Source: Pseudoalteromonas haloplanktis ATCC 14393 (GTDB lineage: Bacteria > Pseudomonadota > Gammaproteobacteria > Enterobacterales > Alteromonadaceae). Taken from it: a stretch of 64,000 nt of DNA. The translations under genes and the position numbers were made by a program. The stretch lies in NCBI RefSeq assembly GCF_000238355.1, contig NZ_AHCA01000015.1, positions 1 through 64,000 of the forward strand, read 5' to 3'. Each line of letters starts with the position of its first letter. Position 1 is the first letter of the stretch. The notes beneath the pieces are model-generated. The model was given only the letters and a program-made list of their open reading frames with translations, did no database searches and had not been told where the DNA came from. This document shows positions 1 through 8,408 of the stretch, in pieces.

Positions 1-1
1 A

Positions 2-3000
2 CTGACGATAGCAGCGGTTGCCGATGCACCAATAGCCATGGATGACAGTGCAACGACGGATGAAGATACCGACGTTAGCGTTAACTTGGTTGATAATGAC
101 ACGGATGCCGAAGGGGACTTAGTGGCCGCCTCAGCTGCCATAGTATTACCGGCAAGCAAAGGCTCGGTGAGTATCACCAATGGCATTGCCACGTATACAC
201 CGAACGCCAATGAAACCGGGGTTGATACCTTTACCTATACTGTAAAAGATGCGGCGCTGAATACCTCAGCAGCGGCAACAGTGACCATCACTATCACGCC
301 AGTGAACGACATGCCTGTGGTACAGGCGGTGAGTATCAATGTGGATGAAGACACGCCTTCAATCGCAACGGCGCTGCGCAGTTTAGCAACGGATGTGGAA
401 GACACTACGCCCACAGGGGATATCACCCTTGTCAGTGGCCCAACGTCAGGGCAAGTGGTGTTAGATCAAGTCGCGGGTACCTTTGTGTATACCCCTGATG
501 CCAACGTGACAGGGCAGGATAGTTTCAGCTATACCTTAACCGATAGCGAAGGTGGGGTATCACTGCCTGCCACGGTGACCGTGAATATCGGTGCTGTGAA
601 CGACCGTCCTGTAGTGGCTGATGACAGTATTAACACCGATGAAGACACTGCCGCGACCTTGGCTATTTTAGCCAACGACTCAGACGTGGAAGACAGCGGC
701 TTTAACGCAGCGAATGTCAGCTTAGAGAACAAAGGCACCGGCGCTGGCATGTATGACTTTGCGGATGTGAGTGTCAATTTGGATGGCAGTTTAGCGATAA
801 CGCCTCAGCAAGATGTCAACGGTGTGTATAGCTTTACCTACACCCTCACCGACAGTGAAGGGCTAAGCTCAACGCCTGCCACCGTGACACTGACCATTAA
901 CGCCATCAATGACGCCCCCGTTGCCATGGATAACACCGCGCAACTACAAGAAGAAGGCGCATTTGAGGTTAACGTACTGGGTAACGACAGCGATGTGGAT
1001 ACCGGCGACAGCTTAGATGTAAGCAGTGTCAGCATCGTCACAGATGCCACGAATGGACAAACGCAAATCACCGCAACGGGCGCGATTATTTACACCGCCA
1101 ACGCCGATTACTTCGGAAGCGACAGCTTTACCTACACAGTTAAAGACAGCAACGGCGCAACCTCCAACGTGGCTACTGTGACCATGACGGTCAACCCGGT
1201 TAATGACGCGCCCATCGCACAAGCACAGACTCTGCGGTTAGCAGAAGATGAAACGATATTGATCACGCTAACGGGTTCAGATATTGAAAACGACGCGTTG
1301 AGTTATCGCATTGATGAAGGTACGTTACATGGCTCGCTAGTGCAGCAAAGTAATGACAGTTGGTTGTATACGCCAACCGCTAATTACAATGGTAGTGATA
1401 ACTTCAGTTTTGTCGCTAATGATGGTCAGTTAGATTCGGTATCTGCGGTTGTTTCGTTAGTCATTACTGCTGTAAATGATGCGCCAATAGTAAGTGCGCA
1501 AAGTGCAAGCGTTGATGAAGACACAGCTGTAGTTATAAACTTACTCGGTAGTGATATTGAGGGCGATAGCTTAACGTATACAATCGTTGATCTGCCAGTC
1601 AATGGTGTGGCTACTATCTCTGGTGACCAATTAACTTACCAAGGTAATGCAAATTACTTTGGTGAAGATCAGTTTAGCTATATTGCAAATGATGGACTAC
1701 TCGACTCAGCACCTAATACAGTTTCAATCACAGTGAATAGTATTAATGATGTACCCGTAATAACGGGGGTGCCAAGTTTAGCCATTAATGAAAATGCGCT
1801 ATATAACTTTGTACCAACAGCCACGGATAGTGATGGTGATAGTTTAAGTTTTAGCATTGAAAATCAACCAAGTTGGTTGGCATTTGATTCTGTAACAGGG
1901 CAACTTAGCGGCATGCCAAGTAATGCTGACGTAGGTCGCTATTCAGATATAACATTGAGTGTAACCGATGGACAGGCTACGCAAAGCTTAGCACCTTTCG
2001 CACTAACAGTGGTGAATGTTAATGATGCACCCACAATCAGTGGTGCACCTGCAACATCTATTGCGCAAGACACCGCGTATTTGTTTACCCCTAATGTGAC
2101 CGATATCGATAATACAACGCTATCATTTAGTATTACCAACAAGCCGAACTGGGCCACTTTTGATAGTCGCAGTGGGACCTTAAGCGGAGTTCCGACACGG
2201 GAAAACGTCGGCTTACATAGCAATATTTTGATCAGCGTAACGGATGGACAACTAAGTAACACGCTTAATCCATTTAGTATTGATGTAACGTATGTAAATG
2301 CGTTGCCTATTGCTAATGATATGCAGCTGAATATTGAAGAAGATACGGCTATCAGTGTTAGCGCACAAATTAGTGATAGTGATGAAGATAGTTTAGCGAT
2401 ACAGCTAGTCACTGAGCCACAATTTGGTAGCTTAACAGTGCAAGGGCGAGTATTTAGCTATCAACCTGAGGCGAATTATCATGGTAGTGACAGTTTTAGT
2501 TACTCAGTATCTGACGGCAAAGATAGCTCGCAAACTGCGACTGTAGTAATAAACGTTGCCCCCGTGAATGATGAACCGGTGGCTTTGGCAGATGCTTTTA
2601 ATCTAACGCCTACGCAAAGTGGTCAATATACCCTTGACGTTCTTGCTAATGACACTGATGTTGACGGTGATACGCTTAGTATTATTGGCGCTAAAGCGAG
2701 TGTAGGCACAGTCTCGATTGTTGATAATCAATTACTATTTGAGTTGGCCGCAAGCACACAGGGCAGTATCAATATAGAATATATGATTGCTGATCCAGAA
2801 AAGGCTAGAAGCCGTGCTGTTGCTACGCTTAGTTTTAATGGCAGCATAGATGGTGCGCCAACAATTACAGCACCTGCAGATGTTAGCATAAATGCAACAG
2901 GGTTATTTACACGGGTTAAATTGGGCACCGCGACAGCCTTTGATGAGCAGGGGAACCCGCTTGCAGTAGGCATTGTTGAGCCAAATATGTTGTTTGCCCC

Positions 3001-5554
3001 TGGTGCACATCAAGTATATTGGCAAACTACCGATAGCAACGGTAATTGGGCAATGGCTGAGCAACAGGTATTTGTCCATCCACAAGTAACTATTGAGAAG
3101 AATAAAGTAGTGGCTGAGCAACAAAGCTACACCACATACGTTTATTTAAATGGAACCGCACCGAGTTACCCGGTAATAATTCCTTATAGTATTTCAGGAA
3201 CTGCCAGCGAGGACGACCATGATCTAGTTGCTGGCGAAGTGGTGATAGAGCAAGGTTTAGTAGGCGAGATTAACTTTACTATATTTGCAGATAGTGACGT
3301 TGAACCAGATGAAACTCTGATCATCACCCTTGCTGAAAGCGTTAATTTGGTAGCAGATACTTCAAGTACCATAACAATTACAGAGCAAAATATTGCACCG
3401 ACTCTGTTAACGACTATTGAGCAAAATAATCAAACACGGCCCTTTGTATTAGCCAATAACGACTTGGTTACTATTCGTGCCATCGCATCTGATCACAACC
3501 CAGAGGATAGTATTTCACTCAGTTGGCAAGTAGAGGATGAGCGTATTATTAATTTGGCTGATAACTCAGATAGCTTCGTGTTTTCAACAGCTGAACTCAC
3601 AGAGGGGATTTATGCTATCACTGCTACCGCTACTGACAATGCGCAACAAAGCTTATCAAGTACAGTGACTAGCTATGTGGAGGTGGTTGCACAATTACCG
3701 GAGTTAACCGCAGCTGATACAGATAAAGACTTACTCCCCGATATTTTAGAGGGTTATCAAGACAGTGATCATGATGGGATTGCTGATTATTTAGATCCAA
3801 TCAGTATGTGTTATGTCATGCCAGAACAAGTTAATGAAACAACACGATTCTTAGTCGAAGGAGAGGTGAGCGGTTGTTTAAGAAAAGTTTACTCAGGTTT
3901 ATTAACGAGTAGCGGCGGGTTGCAAATCTTATCTTCAGAACTGTTAGGTGATGAGGGCATGATCAATACGGGTGGGTATTTTGGTTTTGTTATTACAAGC
4001 ATAGAGCCAATAGGTGCACACTATAATATTGTATTGCCGCAACGTATGCCCATTCCTGCCAATGCGGTTTACCGTAAGCTAATAGATAATGAGTGGAGAG
4101 ACTTTGATAGCATAGAAGGAGATCAAGTTTATTCTAGCCAAGGTGAGCAAGGTTATTGTCCATCACCATCTAGTGAGTTATGGCAAGAAGGCCTACATGA
4201 AGGGGATTGGTGCGTACAATTACGTATGGCTGATGGGGGAGGCAATGATGCTGACGGCTTAGTTAATGGTCAAATTGTCGACCCAGGCGGGATAGCTGTT
4301 GTTAAAACAGATAACACGAACCCCGTAACTCAACCAGACCAAGCAACCATCGCGATGGACAATGCTATTACGCTTGATGTACTCGAGAATGACAGTGATG
4401 CAGATGCAAATGAGCTACGTCTTACTGGTGCAAGTGTAGACTTTGGCGAAGTCACTATTGTTGATAATCAACTTAGTTATACACCGATAACTAACTTTAT
4501 TGGTACTGCCACAATTCATTATAGCGTATCTGATGGTCAAGGCGGCACAGCGTTTGATGTTGCCACGATAACTGTTGTTGTCAACAGTGCACCGACAACA
4601 ACAGCAGACAGTGCATCAACCAATGACCGTACCGACATTGTTATTGATGTACTGAGCAATGACACGGATGCAGATGGCGATACATTTACCGTCACCGACG
4701 CAATCGCCAATCAAGGTGATGTGACCATTAACCCTGATAATACCTTAAATTATCAGCCGAAGCCTGGCTTTGAAGGTATGGATTTTATTACATACACAGT
4801 AACAGATAGCAAAGGCGCCAGTAGCAAAGGGGAGGTTAAAGTGACGGTGAAAGCATATACAACCGCAACGGTAAAAAATAGTTCGTCAGGAAGTATGGGA
4901 GGCGCGTTATTACTGTTGATGATTGGGGTCATTATAATTCGTCGCCAGTCAAAATTAACACCGTGGGTATTGTTAGCGACAGTCTCTGTGTCAAGCCAAT
5001 CGGCGTTAGCTGGTGAGTGGTCAATTGATGCCAAAATCGGCTATGCTACTGTGGCAGGCGTCACTTCTATTGAGGGAGATACTGTTTTTGCTCAGAGCGA
5101 CTATGACGATACGGATGTAAGTTGGTCTATCGGCAGTCATTATACAATGGCTGAAAATTGGCAACTTGGCCTGCGCTATATTGATTTAGGTGAAGGAAGT
5201 ATGTCCTTTGTTGGTGATACGCTTGAACCAGATCATGTTCATCAGAGCTTATCGCAAACAGTGCCTGTATTAGGTCAAGGGCCTGCACTGCAAACCGCTT
5301 ATATTTTCCCACACATAGGGTATCTAAAGAGCAAGCTCTTTATTGGCGCATTTTATTACCACTATTCAATTGAAAGCCTAAACAATTCGGGGCAAACAAT
5401 TAAAAATAATGCATCTAACACTCGGGCTTATTTTGGCGGGCAATTAGCTTACCCGATATTAAAAAATACAGATATTTCTCTTAATTTTAGTCATTACAAG
5501 TTAAAAGAAAATGATGTAAATGAATGGGCTTTGGGTTTTGAGTATCAATTCTAA
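2..5554 (+). CDS. Giant cadherin/Ig-repeat surface protein, C-terminal part, fused to an outer-membrane beta-barrel (5' truncated)
   Basis: The reading frame is open to the window edge, so the start lies outside; about 1,850 residues are visible. From the edge to about 2,580 are tandem units of roughly 90-100 residues with recurring DEDT, FTYT and NDAP motifs (tandem-95/cadherin-like), including two dystroglycan-type cadherin units at about 1,740-2,310. Next come an HYR-like module (2,860-3,080), a Calx-beta-like module (3,090-3,385), an Asp-rich calcium-binding stretch (3,715-3,800), a Cys-containing region resembling the choice-of-anchor U domain (3,805-4,300) and two more tandem-95 units. 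At about 4,890-4,948 a Ser-rich linker, Gly-Gly, hydrophobic helix and Arg-Arg form a GlyGly-CTERM-like tail. The frame then continues through a signal-peptide-like segment ending ALA-GE and about 180 residues of barrel-like sequence ending in Phe. It is probably a secreted adhesin; the fused barrel is unusual. Convergent with the chemoreceptor gene. Confidence 0.85.
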   Translation: MTIAAVADAPIAMDDSATTDEDTDVSVNLVDNDTDAEGDLVAASAAIVLPASKGSVSITNGIATYTPNANETGVDTFTYTVKDAALNTSAAATVTITITPVNDMPVVQAVSINVDEDTPSIATALRSLATDVEDTTPTGDITLVSGPTSGQVVLDQVAGTFVYTPDANVTGQDSFSYTLTDSEGGVSLPATVTVNIGAVNDRPVVADDSINTDEDTAATLAILANDSDVEDSGFNAANVSLENKGTGAGMYDFADVSVNLDGSLAITPQQDVNGVYSFTYTLTDSEGLSSTPATVTLTINAINDAPVAMDNTAQLQEEGAFEVNVLGNDSDVDTGDSLDVSSVSIVTDATNGQTQITATGAIIYTANADYFGSDSFTYTVKDSNGATSNVATVTMTVNPVNDAPIAQAQTLRLAEDETILITLTGSDIENDALSYRIDEGTLHGSLVQQSNDSWLYTPTANYNGSDNFSFVANDGQLDSVSAVVSLVITAVNDAPIVSAQSASVDEDTAVVINLLGSDIEGDSLTYTIVDLPVNGVATISGDQLTYQGNANYFGEDQFSYIANDGLLDSAPNTVSITVNSINDVPVITGVPSLAINENALYNFVPTATDSDGDSLSFSIENQPSWLAFDSVTGQLSGMPSNADVGRYSDITLSVTDGQATQSLAPFALTVVNVNDAPTISGAPATSIAQDTAYLFTPNVTDIDNTTLSFSITNKPNWATFDSRSGTLSGVPTRENVGLHSNILISVTDGQLSNTLNPFSIDVTYVNALPIANDMQLNIEEDTAISVSAQISDSDEDSLAIQLVTEPQFGSLTVQGRVFSYQPEANYHGSDSFSYSVSDGKDSSQTATVVINVAPVNDEPVALADAFNLTPTQSGQYTLDVLANDTDVDGDTLSIIGAKASVGTVSIVDNQLLFELAASTQGSINIEYMIADPEKARSRAVATLSFNGSIDGAPTITAPADVSINATGLFTRVKLGTATAFDEQGNPLAVGIVEPNMLFAPGAHQVYWQTTDSNGNWAMAEQQVFVHPQVTIEKNKVVAEQQSYTTYVYLNGTAPSYPVIIPYSISGTASEDDHDLVAGEVVIEQGLVGEINFTIFADSDVEPDETLIITLAESVNLVADTSSTITITEQNIAPTLLTTIEQNNQTRPFVLANNDLVTIRAIASDHNPEDSISLSWQVEDERIINLADNSDSFVFSTAELTEGIYAITATATDNAQQSLSSTVTSYVEVVAQLPELTAADTDKDLLPDILEGYQDSDHDGIADYLDPISMCYVMPEQVNETTRFLVEGEVSGCLRKVYSGLLTSSGGLQILSSELLGDEGMINTGGYFGFVITSIEPIGAHYNIVLPQRMPIPANAVYRKLIDNEWRDFDSIEGDQVYSSQGEQGYCPSPSSELWQEGLHEGDWCVQLRMADGGGNDADGLVNGQIVDPGGIAVVKTDNTNPVTQPDQATIAMDNAITLDVLENDSDADANELRLTGASVDFGEVTIVDNQLSYTPITNFIGTATIHYSVSDGQGGTAFDVATITVVVNSAPTTTADSASTNDRTDIVIDVLSNDTDADGDTFTVTDAIANQGDVTINPDNTLNYQPKPGFEGMDFITYTVTDSKGASSKGEVKVTVKAYTTATVKNSSSGSMGGALLLLMIGVIIIRRQSKLTPWVLLATVSVSSQSALAGEWSIDAKIGYATVAGVTSIEGDTVFAQSDYDDTDVSWSIGSHYTMAENWQLGLRYIDLGEGSMSFVGDTLEPDHVHQSLSQTVPVLGQGPALQTAYIFPHIGYLKSKLFIGAFYYHYSIESLNNSGQTIKNNASNTRAYFGGQLAYPILKNTDISLNFSHYKLKENDVNEWALGFEYQF

Positions 5555-5560
5555 GATGAC

Positions 5561-5596
5561 AATTGGCCAGCCTAAACAGCAGGCCAATTATTTTTA
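5561..5596 (+). terminator. Rho-independent terminator after the cadherin-like gene
   Basis: Eight-bp arms AATTGGCC and GGCCAATT (5561-5568 and 5582-5589) enclose a 13-nt loop and are followed by ATTTTTAAT on the plus strand. It begins 6 bp after the upstream stop and abuts the 3' end of the minus-strand chemoreceptor gene. The minus side has no T-run, so it should act mainly in the plus direction. Confidence 0.7.
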
Positions 5597-7075
5597 ATAT
5601 TTAAATAACCCTAATTTTTGTACAATACCTTTTTCTAAGTCGTTAAGCTGTTTTATCGTCACATCAAGGTGTTCAGCTTCTTGAGCTAGTGATTTTGCCC
5701 CAAAGTTGATCTTTTCCATCGTGACTAAAACCCCTTGTGTGGTTAGTGTTTGCTGCTCTGAACTGGCAGCTATTCGTTCATTCATCAGATTTATTTCGTC
5801 AACTTGTTGCGCAATATTGTGAAACACATACTGGCTTTGCTCATTGGCTACAATTACTTGGCTGCTAACGTGTTTGCTTTTTTGAGAAGCGGCTACGCAT
5901 TCGCTGGCGTTGGTTTGTAGTGCACCAATAATGGCCTCTATTTCAGATGTGGAATGATATGTCTTACTCGCCAGTGCACGAACTTCATCGGCCACCACGG
6001 CAAATCCTCGACCGGACTCCCCAGCTCTGGCAGCTTCAATCGCCGCATTAAGCGCAAGTAAGTTTGTTTGCTCGGCAATGTTTTTGATGACGTCAAGCAC
6101 TTGGCTTATTTCATTACTGCGACTGTCAAGTTGTTCAACCACACTTGCGGTATTATCTAATTGTTTTTCTAGCTCATGGATCAAAGTACTGTTATTACCC
6201 ATACTTAACTGTCCTTCTTGACATAAGCTTTGTACTTTGGCTGTCTGATCTGCTGTTTGGGTTGCACCAAATGCAATTTCTTTGGTTGCTTCGCTAAGTT
6301 GGCTTAATGATAAGGTAGCGGCATCAGTTAGTGCATATTCTTGCTCTGCTTCATATTTAGATCTGACCGTGGCCTCATTCACAGAGCCTGCAATGATCTC
6401 CAGCTCTGTGGCTGTTTTACCAAGGTTGGCAATGATTTGCTGAACCTCGTTAATAAAGCGATTAAAACCTGCGACTAAATAGCCAATTTCATCACTCGAT
6501 TGATAGTTAATACGTTGGGTTAAATCACCGCCGCCGCGTACTAATTCATCAACAAGTTGGTTTACACCAACAATGGGTTTAATAATGATAAAACGGCACA
6601 CGTAAATGAGGGTCACACCGAGCAGTAAAAATGAAATAGCCAAAGTGATCACCATGGTTTGCACCGCTTTAAAAATACCTTCATTGAGCTTATCTTGGCT
6701 ATATTTAATGTTGATTGCGCCAATTGCTTGTTCAGCAGTAAATAAAGGTAATTGGTGAGTAAGTAAATCTTGGCCATTGTTTTTTTGACCAACTACACCT
6801 AGCAGCTTGTTACGATGATCAACGACTTCTATATGTTGAATGTTATGGTTATTTGCGAAGGCATTTATAATTTGTGTAATCAGTGGTTTATCGTATGAAA
6901 AAACGGGCTCAGCTAAGATCACGGTTAATTGTTGATCCAATGCGGTTATGTTTTCTTGCCATTGCCCAGTTTCACTATTTTTTAATAGGTAATAATTAAC
7001 ACTAACAACGAAAGAAAAAATGATAACTAGGCAAATGCTGAGCGCGATAATTATTTTATATTGTAATGATTTCAT
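5594..7075 (-). CDS. Methyl-accepting chemotaxis protein
   Basis: Membrane chemoreceptor of 493 aa. A first transmembrane helix (about residues 8-27) is followed by a periplasmic segment of about 110 residues, a second helix (about 139-162), a HAMP region and a long cytoplasmic coiled coil. The conserved hairpin tip, which contacts CheW and CheA, lies at about residues 322-369 and contains NLLALNAAIEAARAGE and GFAVVADEVR. There is no C-terminal CheR/CheB-docking pentapeptide. The start codon overlaps the stop of the upstream periplasmic binding-protein gene in an ATGA-type 4-bp overlap, so the two are translationally coupled. The ligand is unknown; the partner gene suggests sensing through a bound periplasmic protein. 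Confidence 0.93.
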   Translation of the reverse strand: MKSLQYKIIIALSICLVIIFSFVVSVNYYLLKNSETGQWQENITALDQQLTVILAEPVFSYDKPLITQIINAFANNHNIQHIEVVDHRNKLLGVVGQKNNGQDLLTHQLPLFTAEQAIGAINIKYSQDKLNEGIFKAVQTMVITLAISFLLLGVTLIYVCRFIIIKPIVGVNQLVDELVRGGGDLTQRINYQSSDEIGYLVAGFNRFINEVQQIIANLGKTATELEIIAGSVNEATVRSKYEAEQEYALTDAATLSLSQLSEATKEIAFGATQTADQTAKVQSLCQEGQLSMGNNSTLIHELEKQLDNTASVVEQLDSRSNEISQVLDVIKNIAEQTNLLALNAAIEAARAGESGRGFAVVADEVRALASKTYHSTSEIEAIIGALQTNASECVAASQKSKHVSSQVIVANEQSQYVFHNIAQQVDEINLMNERIAASSEQQTLTTQGVLVTMEKINFGAKSLAQEAEHLDVTIKQLNDLEKGIVQKLGLFKY

Positions 7076-7926
7076 TGTGTTACGGTTCTCTCTTTAAGTG
7101 GGTCGAACCAAAGTTCTGGGCGGGAAAGTGGGGTCATTGAGCTTAGGTTAGGGTTGTTTAATGGAATAATTATCCGCTGCTGCAAGTTAGCTTTTTGCAA
7201 TACCATTTGTACCTGACTGTCGTTAAAAAACATGCGATTAAAACTGCCATCGGCAATCATGTTATTAAGCGATTGTGTGAGCTTATTTGCAAGTTGTGTA
7301 TTTTCTTTGGCAACAAAAAAATACAGTGGTGCGGTGTATTTTAATAGTATGTATGGGTCGACGGTTAAGTTTAAATCCTGATAATTGATTAGCTCATCCC
7401 AGGGCTCATTGACGCCACGTGGAAAATAATCGAATCGCCCACCTTCAAGCATTGGGAATAGGTTTGGATACTTTAGAGTAGTGACTACATTCAGGCCATT
7501 TTCTTTTAAAATTGTAGTGTCTGGCCACGTTTTACCTTGACCTGCACTAAACCTTTTTAAGTCATTTAAGTTACTTATCTGTTTAAAAAGATCGGCATTT
7601 TGCTCGGTGACAACTGCTAAGCGCATACCCAGAAGGCCTCTAAAAAGTGGGATGTATATCGCTTGGTAATCTTGCTCAAGGGATTGCGAGGTCATGCTCC
7701 ACATGACATCGAGCTGACCTATCTTTACATCATTTAAAATACGCGCATTTGAAATGTCTTTATCACTTTCGTATGGGTGAACATAGTCCAAGTTTGCATT
7801 ATCCAATGCTGCAATTAATAATTTATGGGGGAGGGATGTATCCTTTGAGTAACTTTGTAATTTTACAGGCTCGCCATAGCTAACAAAGCTGATGAAGAGT
7901 ATTAAGCTTAAGAGTAAATAATGCAT
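7072..7926 (-). CDS. Periplasmic solute-binding protein, family 3-like, paired with chemoreceptor
   Basis: A 284-aa protein with a Sec signal peptide (hydrophobic residues 2-17, cleavage near SYG-EP). The body resembles the type 3 periplasmic amino-acid-binding fold: an N-terminal lobe, a segment around GGRFDYFPRGVNEPW that looks like the ligand hinge, and a C-terminal lobe containing an NKLTQSLNNMIADGSFNRMF helix typical of these proteins. No ABC permease or ATPase genes are nearby. The stop overlaps the chemoreceptor start by 4 bp, so I infer that it delivers a ligand signal to that receptor rather than feeding a transporter. The ligand cannot be read from the sequence. Confidence 0.8.
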   Translation of the reverse strand: MHYLLLSLILFISFVSYGEPVKLQSYSKDTSLPHKLLIAALDNANLDYVHPYESDKDISNARILNDVKIGQLDVMWSMTSQSLEQDYQAIYIPLFRGLLGMRLAVVTEQNADLFKQISNLNDLKRFSAGQGKTWPDTTILKENGLNVVTTLKYPNLFPMLEGGRFDYFPRGVNEPWDELINYQDLNLTVDPYILLKYTAPLYFFVAKENTQLANKLTQSLNNMIADGSFNRMFFNDSQVQMVLQKANLQQRIIIPLNNPNLSSMTPLSRPELWFDPLKERTVTQ

Positions 7927-7929
7927 AAA

Positions 7930-7969
7930 AATCGTATTGTTATAATTGTGTAAATTACAAACTACGATT
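7930..7969. promoter_or_regulatory. Inverted repeat upstream of the binding protein-chemoreceptor pair
   Basis: AATCGTA at 7930-7936 and TACGATT at 7963-7969 are perfect inverted arms; inside them TTGT and ACAA extend the symmetry with a 2-nt offset. The element starts 4 bp upstream of the binding-protein start codon, inside the probable leader of the minus-strand operon. It could be an operator or an mRNA hairpin masking the ribosome site. Confidence 0.35.
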
Positions 7970-8037
7970 GTTTTATATTCGGCTCAACCTTTTGTTATAT
8001 GCATACGTATTCAACGTGCCGCAAGGTCAAAAAGCGA

Positions 8038-8364
8038 TCACTTGGTAACCATGATGGCAATCTCTGTTTTATAGTCATTTGCATAAAGACTAATACGGAT
8101 ATTGTCATTTCCTGACGCGTAAAATAACGTCATGCGTGTATTATTACCTCGCGTTAATTGTGGTTCACCAAGCTTTAAAAGGTAAAACTTTGCAACATCA
8201 GTAACTGATTGCGCAGAATAACCCGTTTGTACGAGCGGGTAGTCATCGGCAATATGTAAGGTTGATTTAAAGTCATTCGGCAAAGGGACTGAGCTTAAAC
8301 CTGCATCACTCGAAAATGCAGTAAACGTGAGTATTATCAGCGTAGCCCGTATTAGTTTATTCAC
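8038..8364 (-). CDS. Small exported protein of unknown function
   Basis: A 108-aa protein with a signal peptide (hydrophobic core LIILTFTAF, cleavage near SDAG). The mature part of about 85 residues has alternating hydrophobic residues near the end, compatible with a small beta-rich domain, and no cysteines. I do not recognise the family. It lies 44 bp downstream of mnmC on the same strand and may be transcribed with it, while the next gene downstream starts 111 bp away. Coding status is supported by the signal peptide and by fit between its neighbours. Confidence 0.6.
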   Translation of the reverse strand: MNKLIRATLIILTFTAFSSDAGLSSVPLPNDFKSTLHIADDYPLVQTGYSAQSVTDVAKFYLLKLGEPQLTRGNNTRMTLFYASGNDNIRISLYANDYKTEIAIMVTK

Positions 8365-8408
8365 ATTATGCCTCTTGCAAACTGAATTTTATTTATAAAG
8401 CACTTACA

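Noticed and set aside
1939..2412. Minus-strand frame of 157 aa within the cadherin-like gene
   Set aside because: Shadow of the repeat protein; no ribosome site and no recognisable domain.
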